Source: Ficedula albicollis (Eukaryota; Chordata; Aves; Passeriformes; Muscicapidae). Taken from it: a stretch of DNA of 64,000 nucleotides. Position numbers and translations under genes: made by a program. Shown here one piece after another: positions 1 to 13,022 of this stretch. The first letter of the stretch is position 1, and the number at the start of each line of letters is the position of its first letter. The notes beneath the pieces were generated by a model that had not been told where the DNA came from, did not search any database, and was given only the letters and a program-made list of their open reading frames with translations. Location: contig NC_021674.1 of the NCBI RefSeq assembly GCF_000247815.1, positions 10,042,466 to 10,106,465 on the forward strand, read 5' to 3'.

Positions 1-3000
1 TAATTTCTTAAGCTCAGTGGTATCTTGTCTTCACTCACTCCTTTGGATGAGCAGGGAAGTAATATCTGTTTAAGGTGCTTGTTAGATTTAGCTTATTAGT
101 TTCTTTTTATTTTGAGACAGAGAAAACTCCATGGGAAGCAGAGTGGACTGTAGTACTAGAAAAAGTACTGCTGGCTCACCTGTTTATGATGCTGTTCTGT
201 AAAGAATAATATTATACAGGACTTGCTGTTACTGGACTTATAGTGTTAACCCTCACTGTACCAAATTATCCTCTGAGAGAGAGAGGTGAAAAGGTCTCCC
301 TAGAGTTTGCAAAAATGAAGTTGAGCAGTACTATATTCCCCTCGTGCTGATGTCTTACCAAGCAAGATGAAGCAGAGTAAAAGGAGTAACTGAAAAAAAG
401 TGATCAAGAGCAAATGGACTGCGAACACAATGCCCGTAATTAGTGAGACAAGTTGTTTTTTCTTTTCACATGACTGTTATTGCTAATGAGAAGAGTTATT
501 TTCTCCACTTCTTGAATTGCAGGTTTTAAGGGGAATAGAAGCAGCTAAAAAGTACTAATCAGTGAGCAACAGGAGAGAGATGTAGTCTCTCTTAGGTGGT
601 ATAGGCTTGTCTTCTTCCTGAATTCAGACTTCCTGAATTGCATTCTGGGCTTATGTTGCTGGGACAGAAGAGATGTGCGAGGAAACAGAGTCAGCAGTTG
701 AAGTAGCATAGCCAGGAGTCAGCTCCCTGCACCTGGCCTCTAACCACTGGGAGGCTGTGGCTGCAGGAGTCATGGAGTGAGGTGTGTGACCTGTGCCGAT
801 TCCAGGTAGAGCCTCTGACATTCCCAGTTAAGAAATCCCAGGTGTCCCTTTGCAAGGTATGTAGTTGTGCTGCCCGAAGGAGTCTCCCCTCTCAGCTTTC
901 CATCAGTTTGATACCTGTGGGCAAAACGATCGGGGTCTAACTCCTTTCCTTCCCATGCCATCTGCTGCCTGAAGTGTGGTCACTGCCTGAACTGGTGTAA
1001 GTCCAAGCAGCCCCACTTAGATTTAGTCTTCGCAGTTCAGTTGCATGATTATTAAGGAGGCTCATCCCTCTAACTTGGGTAATTTTTTACTAGGGTTTGC
1101 TGTTAGATTATTTAGCCTGACTTGTTTAGAATAGAACTTAACTGTGGCATGACCTGCTCACTCTTACTGTCTTCTCTCAGAGGTAGAAGGGTGGGCAGAA
1201 ACTGAGGTCGGCCTTCTGTGATCAGAAGAGGGCATATGAAAGCAGTAGCAGTTATACCTATTGCTCCTCTATAAAAGTGTCAGCATTAAGAGTGTGTGTT
1301 GATTTCACTTTTGTTAGTTTATGAAGTGAAGCCTGTATCTAAAGAAATTAAGACAAAGGGTGTCAAACAGATTTGGGAATAATACATTAAATCATGTTGT
1401 CTGACATGTGGTAAATCTGCATGTACAAGCACTTAGTCCCGGAGCTGTACCTGGAACATAGCTAATTTGTTGATTGTGAATCTAATTCAGATGAGTTGAA
1501 GTCCTGCCTCTGACTCTGTATCTGTGCATGGTTAATTACCACAGCCAAGCTGGTGCTCAAGGTCTGGAAAGTGTGTCTGATGTCTGAGACTCACTCATTA
1601 TAAAAAAATTGGGAAAACTCTGTGGCAGGCAAGCTATCTTCTTGCTGAACTTAATAGCAAATATTAAGTCCTCAGTCCTGATGGATACTGATTGGTATCA
1701 TTGGAGCATGGAGATAGCACTTTGGAATTCCAGTTACTGTTCTCCTGGAAGCATAGAGTACCATGGCCATCAAAACCATCTTGTCCCTGGTGTATTTTGC
1801 AGAAGGATATAATTCTGATCCTTATGGGACATTTCACTATGCAAGGAGTCAAGTCCTGGTGACTTGATTGTCCCCCAGCCCATCCAATAATGCAGAAACC
1901 TGTTTCTAATCTGGAAGGACTGCTGAAAGAGTTCCTTTCATGGGATTTCAAATTTCCTCTTTGCCCAAGAGCAGAATCCCTTCAAATTCTTCACTGGTGA
2001 AACCTCAGCCACAGTATGAGGAACGAACTTTATCACTTGGAAATATGATGATGGAGAAATCCATCTTGACTGGGTAAGGAGTGGCCTGTGATATCATGTT
2101 CTGCACACAACTTTACAAAATAGCACTTAATTCTTTGCAACCTCAAGGGCACTTTGCAAGCATCAACTAAACCTGGAAGTGCTCCCTCCTGCTGTGAGAT
2201 ACTAAAGTAGATGGTAAAATTCCACACATAAAACTAGGAAGATGACCTTCATGTAGTTAAATGGAATAACTCCAGGCCACACAATGCAGATACAAACCTT
2301 GGTTCTTGCTTCTGTGTTTAACTAAACCCTTAAAACTGGTATTTCAGGCTGCAGCTTGAAGCATGTCAGGCTGCACGTGAGAGACCATGGCTGCAGGGAA
2401 AGTCAAAGTTCTGCAGGGGCCAGTTTGTAGTAAAAAAAGTCCCAGTCCCATTAAATACCATCATGTCCTGGTTAGAACATAGGAAGCCAAGTTCTTCAGC
2501 CAAGCCTGGATCCATGACTGATTTGAAGAAGTAAAAGCCTACTGTATTCTGTTATATAATAAGCCTCCAGCTGGACTAATTAGGCAAATGCTATTACATA
2601 TCAGCCCAGAAATTTGGGCTCAGTGTGGATTCAGTTCTTTTCCCATAGAAGCCGGATGAAGTGACATCTCTGGTTTCAGGTTGGCTCAATGTCTATGTCT
2701 TTTGGGGCTGAATCACAATTTCAGTCATTTGACTGATTTTTTTCAGTGACACCATTTCTTTCTGTAATCAGTGTAAAATATAAGAGAAAACAAAACAACT
2801 TTGGCTTCTGATTAATTCTTTTCCCCCCAGAGAATGGAGGAATCTGGGCACATCAGCTTCTGGCGTGGAAGCAGCTGGCGGGTTTTCAAATATATGGACG
2901 TCTTTCCAGTTTTCGAAGAAGCTGTGTGTGGGTTGGAAGGAAAGCAGGCTGCCTCTGACTGATAGATGAGCTTCAGAAATTCTGCCCTTGTTTTTAGATA

Positions 3001-6000
3001 TTTTCAAATATTTGGAGAGCAAAAATAAATGACTGACAAAATGATGATTACTCTTTTCAGTATTTTCATGCTTGCACAATAAGGACAGCACATGAAGAAA
3101 GAGCTGAAAGTTACATTATCATTGTAGGAGCAGCAAAAGTGTCAACATTGATTTAAGAATAAAGTCACACAGACAATTTTATTTGCTCCTGATCTTCCTC
3201 TGTGATACTTCAGTCTGTTTACACAGTGTTACCCAGACTGACATTTCCTATGTGTGTCCAAATTAGTTTAATTTAAAATTGCAATGCATATTGAAGATAG
3301 AGAATTACAGGTCATGTGCAGTAATCTTGCAGAAATTTGCTGTTGCTGCTGATTAGATTTTATTAACACTACTAACTACTGAATTCAGACAGAATGTTAT
3401 TTCAGATCACATTAAACTGATGATGAGTGCAACATTTGTATTGTTTGGAGCTGACACAGATCCAGTGGAAAAATTATTCCCTGAGAGGTACAGATGGATT
3501 TTTTCAGCAAATCAGAACAGAAAATGCATTTGTTTTAGAAGCAATATTCTAGACCAAGAAAATACTCTGAACTATGTCACATTGTCTTTTAAAAAGGTAT
3601 GTTTCCAAAATCAGGGGGGGGAAAGTATTCTGGATGATAAATAAATCCTTTCAGCTTCAAAGAGTCCACTGTGGTAAGGATGAATGAAAACACAGAGTTT
3701 AGGAATATGAGGAAAGTGGTTTAAGTAACAAGACTGAATAGCAAAGCCCATCAAAGCCATTAAGGCATAAACCAACAGATTTTAAAAAGTGAGAGTTGAA
3801 GATTATTTAGCATGGTATGGAGGCTTTGCAGAACCCATTTCAAATGAGAATGGAACAAAAGAATGAGCAATTGCAGCTTTAGGGGAGATTTATTTCAGTG
3901 GAAGGGAAAACACTTGCTCTCTGATACCAATTAACCAACAAGAGGACAGCGTCACAAGCCCCTGATATTAAAAATGTAAATCCCAAGCCCAAGGGTGCCT
4001 GGAATACAGGTCATACAATTTGAGGAGAGAATGCATAAAGAGATAACGAGACTCATATTCAGACCACATTGGCTGCCTGATTATCGCCTTGCCTTCTGCC
4101 TATTCTGCTGGTTTCCAATAGGAGAGTGTCAGCAGAGAGGCACAGGAGGCTCCACGGATGAACAGGATCACCTTGGGAAGTGGGCTGAAGTTGATCAACT
4201 GTGTGTCACAAAGGTTAGGAAAACAGAAGATTAAAACCTGACACGGTACCAAGAGGCAAACAGGTGAAGGAGAAGTAACATAAAGGAACTGTGGCACAGT
4301 TTTTGCACCCTGCGACCCCAGGGCTTTGTGTGGGGCTTTAAATCAGTGGTTCCCAACAGAGGGCATGACAGGAGCCTTTTGGATGCATTTAGGTGCTCTC
4401 ACAAGGGGTCACGAACTCAGCTCAGAGCATGACATCCAGAAGTAGGGTTTTAGGGTGTCATGAGCAGCATGGGAATCCTGCTGCAGATGTGCAGTTTGAA
4501 TCTCAGGACAGTATGAGACAGATGGAGCACAAGGATTCTGGCTAGGAAACCTTGGACCAGCGGCTTGCCAGGTTCAAGGGGACTGTGGGCTTGAGTGGGA
4601 CAGCTAAAAGCTAAGTATCTTTATTAGTAGTGATGCAATAAAGGGCCTAAGTTGTCCCCTGAGAATCTGCCTGAATTGTAAATCGGGATCTGGAATCTCA
4701 CAGGTCTTAGGCTTGATCCCAAGAGTCAGAACAGGCTGTTTTGATAATACCAACTCATTTCCATGCTGTCAGGGCAAGAGGTGGGTGCTGATAGGTAGAT
4801 CAGCTGAGATTCTAGTGCCAGGAGGATCATATCCTTATTGCTCCAGGTCACCTGGGTTTAGTATTAAAGGTAAAAGGCTTTGAATGTAGGTTCTGTGCTT
4901 AATAGCAACAATCTGATGGTAAAGAAGAGACAATATTGCAAACTCCAGAATATGGCCTCAAACACAAGACTCTACTGCTGTAAAAAACCTTGGATCATGG
5001 AAATGCTATTTTTTATGACTGTAGGTGTTTCTTCATTATATTAAGTAGACATGTTGCCACAAGACTGGGCTGCCTTTGATTTGTGGTAAAGAGATTGTGA
5101 TAGGAATTAAGTGAAAACTCATAGGAAAATGAATCTAAATAAGAATAATTGAAGAGATTAATGGTTCATTTGCACTTATATTCATCATTCCTATTGTCTG
5201 AAGAAATACACTTGTTTAAAGCCAAGTGACAGATTATAATTTACTAACTTTGTATTCATGACATCACTGTATTGTCTATTCCATAGTCAGAAATGTTAAG
5301 CCTGAGCAGCTATTTTCGCAAAATACTATTATAGACTTATAAATGTCATTAAACAATAGACTGAGGTAGTGCCTTGTATCTTCAATCTCTGGATTAAGAA
5401 AATTACACAGAATGAAAATATTCTATTTAAAACCAAAGCCTTGGCACTATCCTTTCTACAACTGTTATGCAGTAAGACATTTAATTTGCATCTATTTTCC
5501 ACTTGTTTTAAATTCTAATCTATAAATTCTATTTTTTCTTTACATTTAAAATGTCGTCTTCTCCAAAGGCCAGCACAGCCCTTCCTTGGGAAATGTTAGA
5601 AGTGGATTTACTGTGCTGCTGAGCAATCTGAAATTGGTAAGAGCAGAAGCTCTGTGGAAGAGGAAGATACTTTGTATCAGAAAGCCTGGCTGAAAAGACT
5701 GTGTTGGGCAGTAATTACTGCCTTCACCTCTAAAAAAAAGAAAAAAACAAAAGACCATTTTTATATTTTGCAGAGCCTACAGAGCCTACAGCAATTAAAT
5801 TTATAGGAGCAACATTTTTGCTGCTCTTGGACTTTGAGCAGATTCCATTCCATGTTCTAAGAAACCACGTAAAAAGCTCACCAGGTCTGGGATCTCCCCC
5901 GTGTGAATCACACCTCTCTTCCATCGAAAGCCATTCTTTGTATGTGCATTAGCAGTGCATCTCAAGGACACCTTGACCATGTCAGAAACTGAAGCAGGTA

Positions 6001-9000
6001 GTTCAGTGAGCAGTTCAAGGAGGTTTGTTAGAAGAAAATCAGCCCTGTTTCCTACATTCTCCCCGGCGTGATGATGAGATGACAAACGATTGAGTGGCAG
6101 ATCAAGTGCTTAACGCTCTCCGTTTAAAGCCAGTAGTTTGCCTTTCTTTTCTGGAAATGCTTCTCCTTCAGAAACATTTGAAGCATTGTACATGCTGCTG
6201 GCAGCTCGGGTTGTTCTCCACAGTGGCCACTAGAGAGAGCGAGTGGCCAAGCTAATGCTTTGCTTAAGTACTGCAAAATGTTTTTGAGTTGAAAACAACA
6301 CAGCCAAACCCCGAAGCAGCCTATCAAGCACCGTTAGATGGCCTGTCCATTTTTGTACCTTTTCTCTTTCTTAACACAGAGGTGTGGAGCCTTCATCCTA
6401 AATAACTAAATCTTCCTATTTAAATGACGAAGTTAAGTTACTGATATCAATACATACTTTTCCCACTGTTGGAGCCACACATTTCAGTTGTTGCAATGCT
6501 CTTAGTACAGCTCATTGTTCCTGTGGGCGGAGCTCATAGTAGCTCTTAGCAGTCTTGCTGGAGAGATGTGAGGATTTTTCTGGTAGTCTGTAATTTTTCC
6601 CAAAATGTGGTGCAAGGAATGTCTATATTTCTGGCAGTGCTGGGGTGCAGCACATACGTAAGTTTCTAAAGATTTCTGTAGTAGTTGCATTTGCTTGTGT
6701 TATTACATGTGTGATAAGCTACTTTTGTTCACACTCAACACTGGACAAGGGTTAAAGGGGATTCCTTTCAGGAGGGCTGATACAGTTCAGAGGTGGATGC
6801 TCTTGTTCTTACTGATAGGCCCCTAACTGAGAAGCTGAAGAAATGGGGTGAGAAGTTTAAGGGAAACCATCACTCATTGAGATCTTAACCCACACATTAA
6901 TACCCAGCTGGGATCTCTTCTTATCATAGAAACAACATTTTACAAATTATTTACCCTAGCAAATAGCCAGGCAGGCATGTTAAGAATGACTGTAGCATCA
7001 CACAGGAGTGGGCTGTGAAACAAAGGAACTTGCCAGTGCCCGAGATCCTGTCTCAAAATTATAATTGCTTAGGGAAAGTGGTTCTCTACTTCATAAAATG
7101 TTATGTACTGGAAAGTGAGTGACTCATCAATATGGGGATATTACCACTAACTCTTAATGCAGCTCTCCCCTCTAAAGGGCAGAAAAACTGGGGCCCGATT
7201 CTGGTTCCATTAGAAATTATGAGAGTTTTTTAGATTATTTCAGTGAAGACTGAATCGGACCTTCGTTGTTTTTATGGGCTAAATGTCCTATGCATTCAGT
7301 GCTTATGCCATTACAAAGACTTATGTTTGTAATAAGAGACATATTGCTTTGGATATAAATACAGCCACGAGTATCAAATATAAAAAAAATATTTAAGTAC
7401 ACTGAGCCAAATTTGTCCCTGTTGCCACTCCAAAAACTTGATAGAGTTACACCAGGGATAGCACAGGAGAACAATAGCAATAGAAGTAATCGGTAACAAA
7501 AAAAGCTTTTAATTGCCCTAATCTAACCCCTTGCCCCTCACTTCCACATTTACTGATGGCAAACAGGAGTGTTCAGAAAACCAGGGAACTCTGTTGCTGT
7601 GAGAGGGATACACTGCTGTATCTAATATGATGTGGCATGACAGAGGATTCCTTATGGATCTTGATGCACAGGGAACCCAAAAATTAGTTGTATATGTGCA
7701 TATGTTTTAGAAGATTTTCCTGTCATATGTTTTGCAGTGTCCCACTTCCATTCCTACAGACTCTGTACATTTCTGTTTTCCCTCACAAATAACCCCTTGA
7801 AATCCTGTGGCTCTTATTGTGAGAAATTTAAGCATAATGAAACATGAAGATGAGGTTGACAGAGGGCCTCACCTTAAAGACACTAAATCTGGAGGGGAAG
7901 AAGTCCCAAAGCTTACATGAACTGCTGAACCAGAAGTTCTCTTAGAGACCATGTGCAGGAAAAGTAGCGCACAGAGATATCCATGTGGATGGATTCCACC
8001 ACATCTGAATGTGGTTTTTTGTGAGTCCTAGCAGAGAGTTGAGGGAACAGGGGGACTGAGCTTGCCTTGTGGTTGTCAGACTCTAGATCACATCTCTCCA
8101 GTCCAACAGTGAAATGTTTTCAGATCTGTTGTCCTTAAACCTGAGCAGCCTATGGATGTGAGAATCAGGTGTGTCCGTTCATCTACTTTAATTTTGAATA
8201 GACCTCACCATTGTCTGTGTGGAGGAATTGTTTTTAAAGCAAATTGCCTATGTTTTTTGCTGATCTCTAAAGAATGTGTGTGCCAGGAATTTAAAGCTAT
8301 ATAAGCAGAAAAGGTAAATCCTCATGTGGGTCATGAAAGCTAGGGTGCAGAGAAAAGTTCTGAAATTTAAAAAAACCCAGTCTATCTTATTTTGAGGGCT
8401 TAGTGGACTTTGGGTATGGCATCAATTCAGTTAAAATGCTGTCTGCACTCCTTGGAGGAGTTCTCCTGAATGTTATGTCTCCATCCAGGTAGTGGCATAT
8501 CCTGATTTTTATGTCAGCTATGCCAGAGTTACGAAATTTTAGTCAAGCATGATGAGACATGACAGGGCACACTTTATTGAATAATAATGCCTGCCTAAGT
8601 GCATTTTCCATGTTCATTTAAATGCGATGCATTTGAAGTAAAACAGCAATTCCAAAACATAGGTTTGTGTGTCCACAGCAGTGGGTACCTCATTACTGTT
8701 TACATTGTGCAAATGAATGAACAAGAAACAAAAATATTAATATTATAAAAATATCTAGCTACTGTGGAAATTAGTCCCCAGCAGAAACCATGATAACTTT
8801 TTATTTGGATGGATTTTTTTTCTTAGTATTTTCCCTCCATACTATATTCTTAAAGCATTTTTATTACTTAAAATGGATCTTTATACACTAGAGGTTTTTA
8901 GGAACCTGCAGGAGACGAAAGCCTGTAGCAGCCCTTCCGATGCTGACAGTTTAAACCTAAGAAGCTCTGACATTACTGGGAATCCTTTTGAAGTGCCTGC

Positions 9001-10218
9001 AGCTTGAGGAAAATCCATCTGTTCCAGAAAAGGAGACTTTTCAATTAAACAACATCTTCTTTTCGATCAAAGATAGATTTTTAAAGACTTTTAAATTGGC
9101 TTTGCACTGTTGGTATTAAGCAAGGACTGGATTTCACCTCTTGCCTTTCAGGGCCAGAGAGCCGAGCCTCACTTGGGCTTTATGCCAGCTGGTTAGCAGA
9201 CTGGAACCAGAGGGATGGGTTATTTCTTTTAATGGAGGAAAAGGAATTGGCAGCAGGAGTGAGCTTATTAAATTGTCTCAGTCTGCTTTTATTAATGCAT
9301 TTGTGGAGTCGGCAGGTAGACTCACGACTGAGAGAATTTCACTGGCTAAGCAGCCTTTTTCTAGCGTGGGATCTTGTGGTGACTCTAGGCTCTTGGATGA
9401 GTTCAATGTGCCCTTCTTCCTCCCAGGTACAGAGGCCCTTTGGCTTTCTGACCTCAAATTTCATTTCTGTCTTCCAATTCACTTTCATCTCCGTTTGTGT
9501 TTTACTGTGTTCCAAAACCATTAACATCTCTAGTGTAGGCAGCAGAGCCAACTCCTATCTTACACATCCACTGTATATAAAGGTACCATTTGAAAAGAGG
9601 CATCACACCTCTGAGTGATCTTTTTGATATTTCCTTATCTGCCTTGAAAGTATCTATGTAAATATTACTGTAGAAGAACATTGAAATGGAGCTTCTTCTT
9701 CCTTGTATCTGAAGGACAGAAAGATTATTCTGTGCATTTTCTCCCCAGTCCTTACCCCCTATTTTGCTTATGCCTGTTTGTCTCCCATCTTCTCTGCTGC
9801 TATACATGGTGTTTTATTTCCCACCAAGCCTCTTAAAGAGGTGGTACCATAAGACACTTTTTTCAGTCTCTATTCTGAAATACTGAATTCATGCATCATA
9901 TGCAGCCAGAAACAGAGGGAATAGGAGAAAGATGGGCTCCCCATGAGCTTAGGACACTAGAATTAATGAACTGTTTTTAAGCTGTTGAACTTGGTGTAGT
10001 GAGATTTACTAGTGAGTGAGTGGTAGTGACTGAATGATCCTTTGGGCACTGATGTAGGTTATCCAGAAGGTCAGCTTCTTGTCTTCAGCCAGCTAACAAC
10101 ATCACATAATAGGGTTTTCTGGGAAGATCAGATTCTGTTTCTCCTGTTCTCTGTGCTTGGTTTCATATCTCAGTGTCTTCTCAGGGAGAGCTCATCCCAC
10201 AAGTGCTTTGCATCTAAA
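1..10218. other. Unique non-coding sequence, no gene recognised
   Basis: A+T-rich, CpG-poor single-copy-looking sequence. All frames are interrupted often. The longest ORFs (about 127 codons, in overlapping frames at 9141-9618) have no domain, signal peptide or repeat pattern and look like chance. I see no microsatellite longer than about 10 bp and no clear CR1 or LTR. The one possible repeat is a hAT-like terminus at 4344-4440, listed separately. Intergenic or intronic DNA is the simplest reading; an unrecognised short exon cannot be excluded from sequence alone. Confidence 0.6.
4344..4440 (+). mobile_element. Possible ancient hAT (Charlie-like) terminal fragment
   Basis: CAGTGGTTCCCAAC at 4344 resembles the terminal inverted repeat of Charlie/MER5-type hAT transposons. 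It is followed by a gggcatgacagg stretch and, about 60 bp on, ggggtcacgaac, a word also common near such ends. No matching opposite terminus (GTTGGGAACCACTG-like) is seen nearby and no 8-bp target duplication can be shown. If real, it is an old one-ended fragment without coding capacity. A chance match is quite possible. Confidence 0.2.
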
Positions 10219-10332
10219 GAATTGCTCCTGAACTGAACATGGAAGGCTGTCACCTGCCATGGTTCCTGCTGTGATGAATTGCTCCTGAACTGAACATGGA
10301 AGGCTGTCTCCTACCATGGTTCCTGCTGTGAT
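10219..10332. repeat. 57-bp tandem duplication (2 copies)
   Basis: Positions 10219-10275 and 10276-10332 are head-to-tail copies of a 57-bp segment starting gaattgctcctgaactg and ending ctgctgtgat. They differ at two positions. The flanks are unique, so this is a local duplication of single-copy DNA, not part of a longer satellite. High identity implies a recent origin or an assembly error. Confidence 0.95.
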
Positions 10333-11484
10333 ACAAGATGGTTTATGTGGCTCCTTCAGCATTTGGGATAGTTTTGTAGTTTTATGGATGGTTTTGCAAG
10401 CCTTGTATCAGACATCAATACGTCATCCTGGGGATCTTTCATTACCATATACCCATCATATTTCCTCAATTATGCTTTATGTTTTGCCTTCCTTCCTACT
10501 GAATGGCTGTTTTTCTAGCCCTTGGCTATGAGCAGCTCACCCTCCCAAGCTTTGGTTCACACACAGGATCAGGCAGAGAAGAAAAAGGTCTTGGGGAAAT
10601 TCTAGGAAGTCATCTGTCCAGAACTGAGTCAGGATATTCTTGGTTTCAGGCAAACTTTTTCCCTTCTGTTAGACAGAGATCAGGAGTCAGTTTTACACCA
10701 AATCTCAGTTTGCACAGATGGAAGGGTCTGGTAGCACTGATGTATGCCCAGAGTACATCAGCAGGACAGGACAGGAACAAGACAGTCCACAGTGCTCTTT
10801 CAGGAATTAAGAATATGGTGAATTATTAACATTATTCCTGGTTTCATCTTATCTGCAGACCTTGGTAGGATGGTTTGTCAATGCACAGTTGCTGATACTT
10901 ATTGCACCTGACTGCACTTCAATGAGCAGAGAACTTCCTGCTGTCCCCCTACCCCCACACGCTTCTCCTCATCCCCTGCCTTGATGATCCCATGGGTTTG
11001 AAGCTCATCTGTGGAAGTAATTTTTTCTAGTGGGATGCTTGTCAGATCCTGTCAGGTACAAATTGCTCTACTGAAGGTGCAGAAATAGAAATCCTTACCT
11101 GTTACTTATGGTGGTGATTTTTTTCCCTTTCTGAATCTCAGGACAATAATCTGCAGCAATTCTCCCAACACCTCCAAGTGCAATTTAACATACTGGGTGT
11201 TTTTTAGGTCTTTTATCTGCACCATCAGCTGGCATCAGCTGATTTGGAAGGCGTGTTACTGTCTACTGCATTGATAGCAGTGGAATGTGCTCTTTAAAAT
11301 GGAAGACATCAGAGTAAAGTGAGGAGAAAGATACAGAAGCTTCATTATCATTGTAAGGGGGTTAATATTTTAAGCAGGTTTGCACTCAATTTATTTTTTT
11401 TGTGTGCATATTCTGTGTCCCGAGTGTATCTGGTCTAAGGATAAAAGAACAGAAAGAACTGTGATATCTACTTATTTATTTTTC
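10333..11484. other. Unique non-coding sequence
   Basis: No repeat or gene recognised. A short C/T-rich patch lies around 10943-10980. The + strand ORF at 10503-10829 (108 codons) has no protein-like features. Confidence 0.5.
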
Positions 11485-11616
11485 CCTGGCAGAGATATAA
11501 CCTGATGGAGCATATGTATAAAGCCAGTTTGGTCAGCCTGCTTGGGGACTCCTGGCAGAGATATAACCTGATGGAGCATATGCATAAAGCCAGTTTGGTC
11601 AGCCTGCATGGGGACA
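11485..11616. repeat. 66-bp tandem duplication (2 copies)
   Basis: The segment beginning cctggcagagatataacctg occurs at 11485-11550 and again, directly adjacent, at 11551-11616. Only about three bases differ. The flanks are unrelated single-copy sequence. It belongs with the set of short, young tandem duplications scattered over this window. Confidence 0.95.
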
Positions 11617-12727
11617 TGAGTGACATAAGGCCCCTGTGAGCAGAGGAGTCCACCAGAAATGTGTTAGTTTGCAGCCAATATACAAAAATTCAAAGCCTAC
11701 ACTGAGGGTTTACAGCACTCCATGCAGGTCTGACACACCAAATGCATGTGCTAGAAATCCCCAGACTTTTGTTCTTGCACACAATCTTGGCATAGCTGTC
11801 AATGCTGCTGGCATTTGTCTTACACTTGAAGGTCTATAGTGTTGGGAAAAAAAAGTTACAATTATCCTTGAGATAGATATTAAAAAAAGCAAAAATGTCT
11901 TGAGTTAGACTCACTCACAAGGGCATATTCCTTTTTTTAGGCTTTTATGATAAGTAAAAATTATAAAGAATGTTGTTTAAAAACCTAACCTCTAAACACT
12001 TACATTACTTTCAGGTACTTCTATTGATCTTTCTCCAAGCAGGTTTACTCTGGATTTGGCTTTGCTTCTTTCCAGTTCTCAGGTAATAGAGGCACATCTG
12101 ATTCAGATTTTAAGGCCTGGAAACCTATTCATAGGTAAAAATGCATCCTTATTGACAAGGGACCAACTCCAGCCCTTGTAGTGACTATAGCTCACTTAAC
12201 ACTGCTGCTTTTGAATCCAAAGCTTTCCAAGCAGCTGGGAGAGCTGTAAACAATCCGGGTGTTTTTTCCTTGTGCTAGAACTCTACCTGCAAAAGGAATC
12301 ATATACATTGTCCCTAAATCACTAAAGGTAAAGCCAGATGAGTTTGTCAACCAATGGCCAGTTTATTGGGTTAGCAAATGGTAGTTGAAAATCAACTGGA
12401 CTTCTCAGAAAGGCTCCTAGAGGAAAAAATAATAAAGTTTCAATTTACTTTTGCAGCAATAGCTTTGTTGTCTTGGTGTTGAGGTTCTGAAGGTACTACT
12501 GGAAGTTATAAAGCCCAAAGTAGTAGAGCCTGTTGTTCTTGTGTAACAATTTCTGTGGGGAACCTGGATACAAAGAAGTCTTCTCATCTGCTAAGGGAAG
12601 GACAGAGTGGTTTCTCTTTCATCTTGAGAAATAAGAAATGAGCCACATAAATGAAAGATGAAAAATTGGGCTTTCGATGAGCTCATTTGCAGAAGTAAAG
12701 AGTGCAGATCAGTGCATCTGTTAATCA
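11617..12727. other. Unique non-coding sequence
   Basis: Nothing recognised. The sequence is A+T-rich with no ORF worth annotating and no microsatellite. Confidence 0.5.
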
Positions 12728-13022
12728 AAGGACACCTCTCCGTTGAAGACAGGATGAGAGATTTGGGGCTGTTCACCCTGGGAAGAGAAGGCTCTGGGGA
12801 CACCTTATTGTGGCCTTTTGATACTTAGAGGAGACTTACGAGAAAGATGGAGACAAACTTCGCAGTAGGACCTGTTATGATAGGACAAGTGGTAATGGTA
12901 TTAAAGAGGGTGGATTTAGACTAGAAGTAAGGAAGGAATTTTTTATGATGAGGGTAGTGAAACACTGAAGCAGTTTGTCAAGGGAGGTGGTAGATGCCCC
13001 AACCCTGGAAACATTCAAACAA
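12728..13022 (+). mobile_element. CR1 LINE fragment, missing its 3' end
   Basis: Diagnostic CR1 3'-region words appear in the expected order: gagagatttggggctgttca, gaagagaaggctctggggac, gataggacaagtggtaatgg, ggtggatttagactagaagt, gggtagtgaaacactgaagc and ctggaaacattcaa. Known CR1 copies continue for roughly 100 bp after this to a gggtcccttccaac block and an octamer tail. Here the similarity stops at about 13022, so the extreme 3' end is lost. The 5' side is truncated, as in nearly all CR1 copies. It is non-coding and old, with many substitutions from the familiar CR1 sequence. Confidence 0.93.

Noticed and set aside
2768..3091. 107-codon reverse-strand ORF
   Set aside because: No motif or domain recognised; composition like the surrounding non-coding DNA.
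9141..9618. Two overlapping + strand ORFs of about 127 codons and one reverse ORF
   Set aside because: Open in three frames at once, no protein-like pattern; probably a stop-poor stretch.
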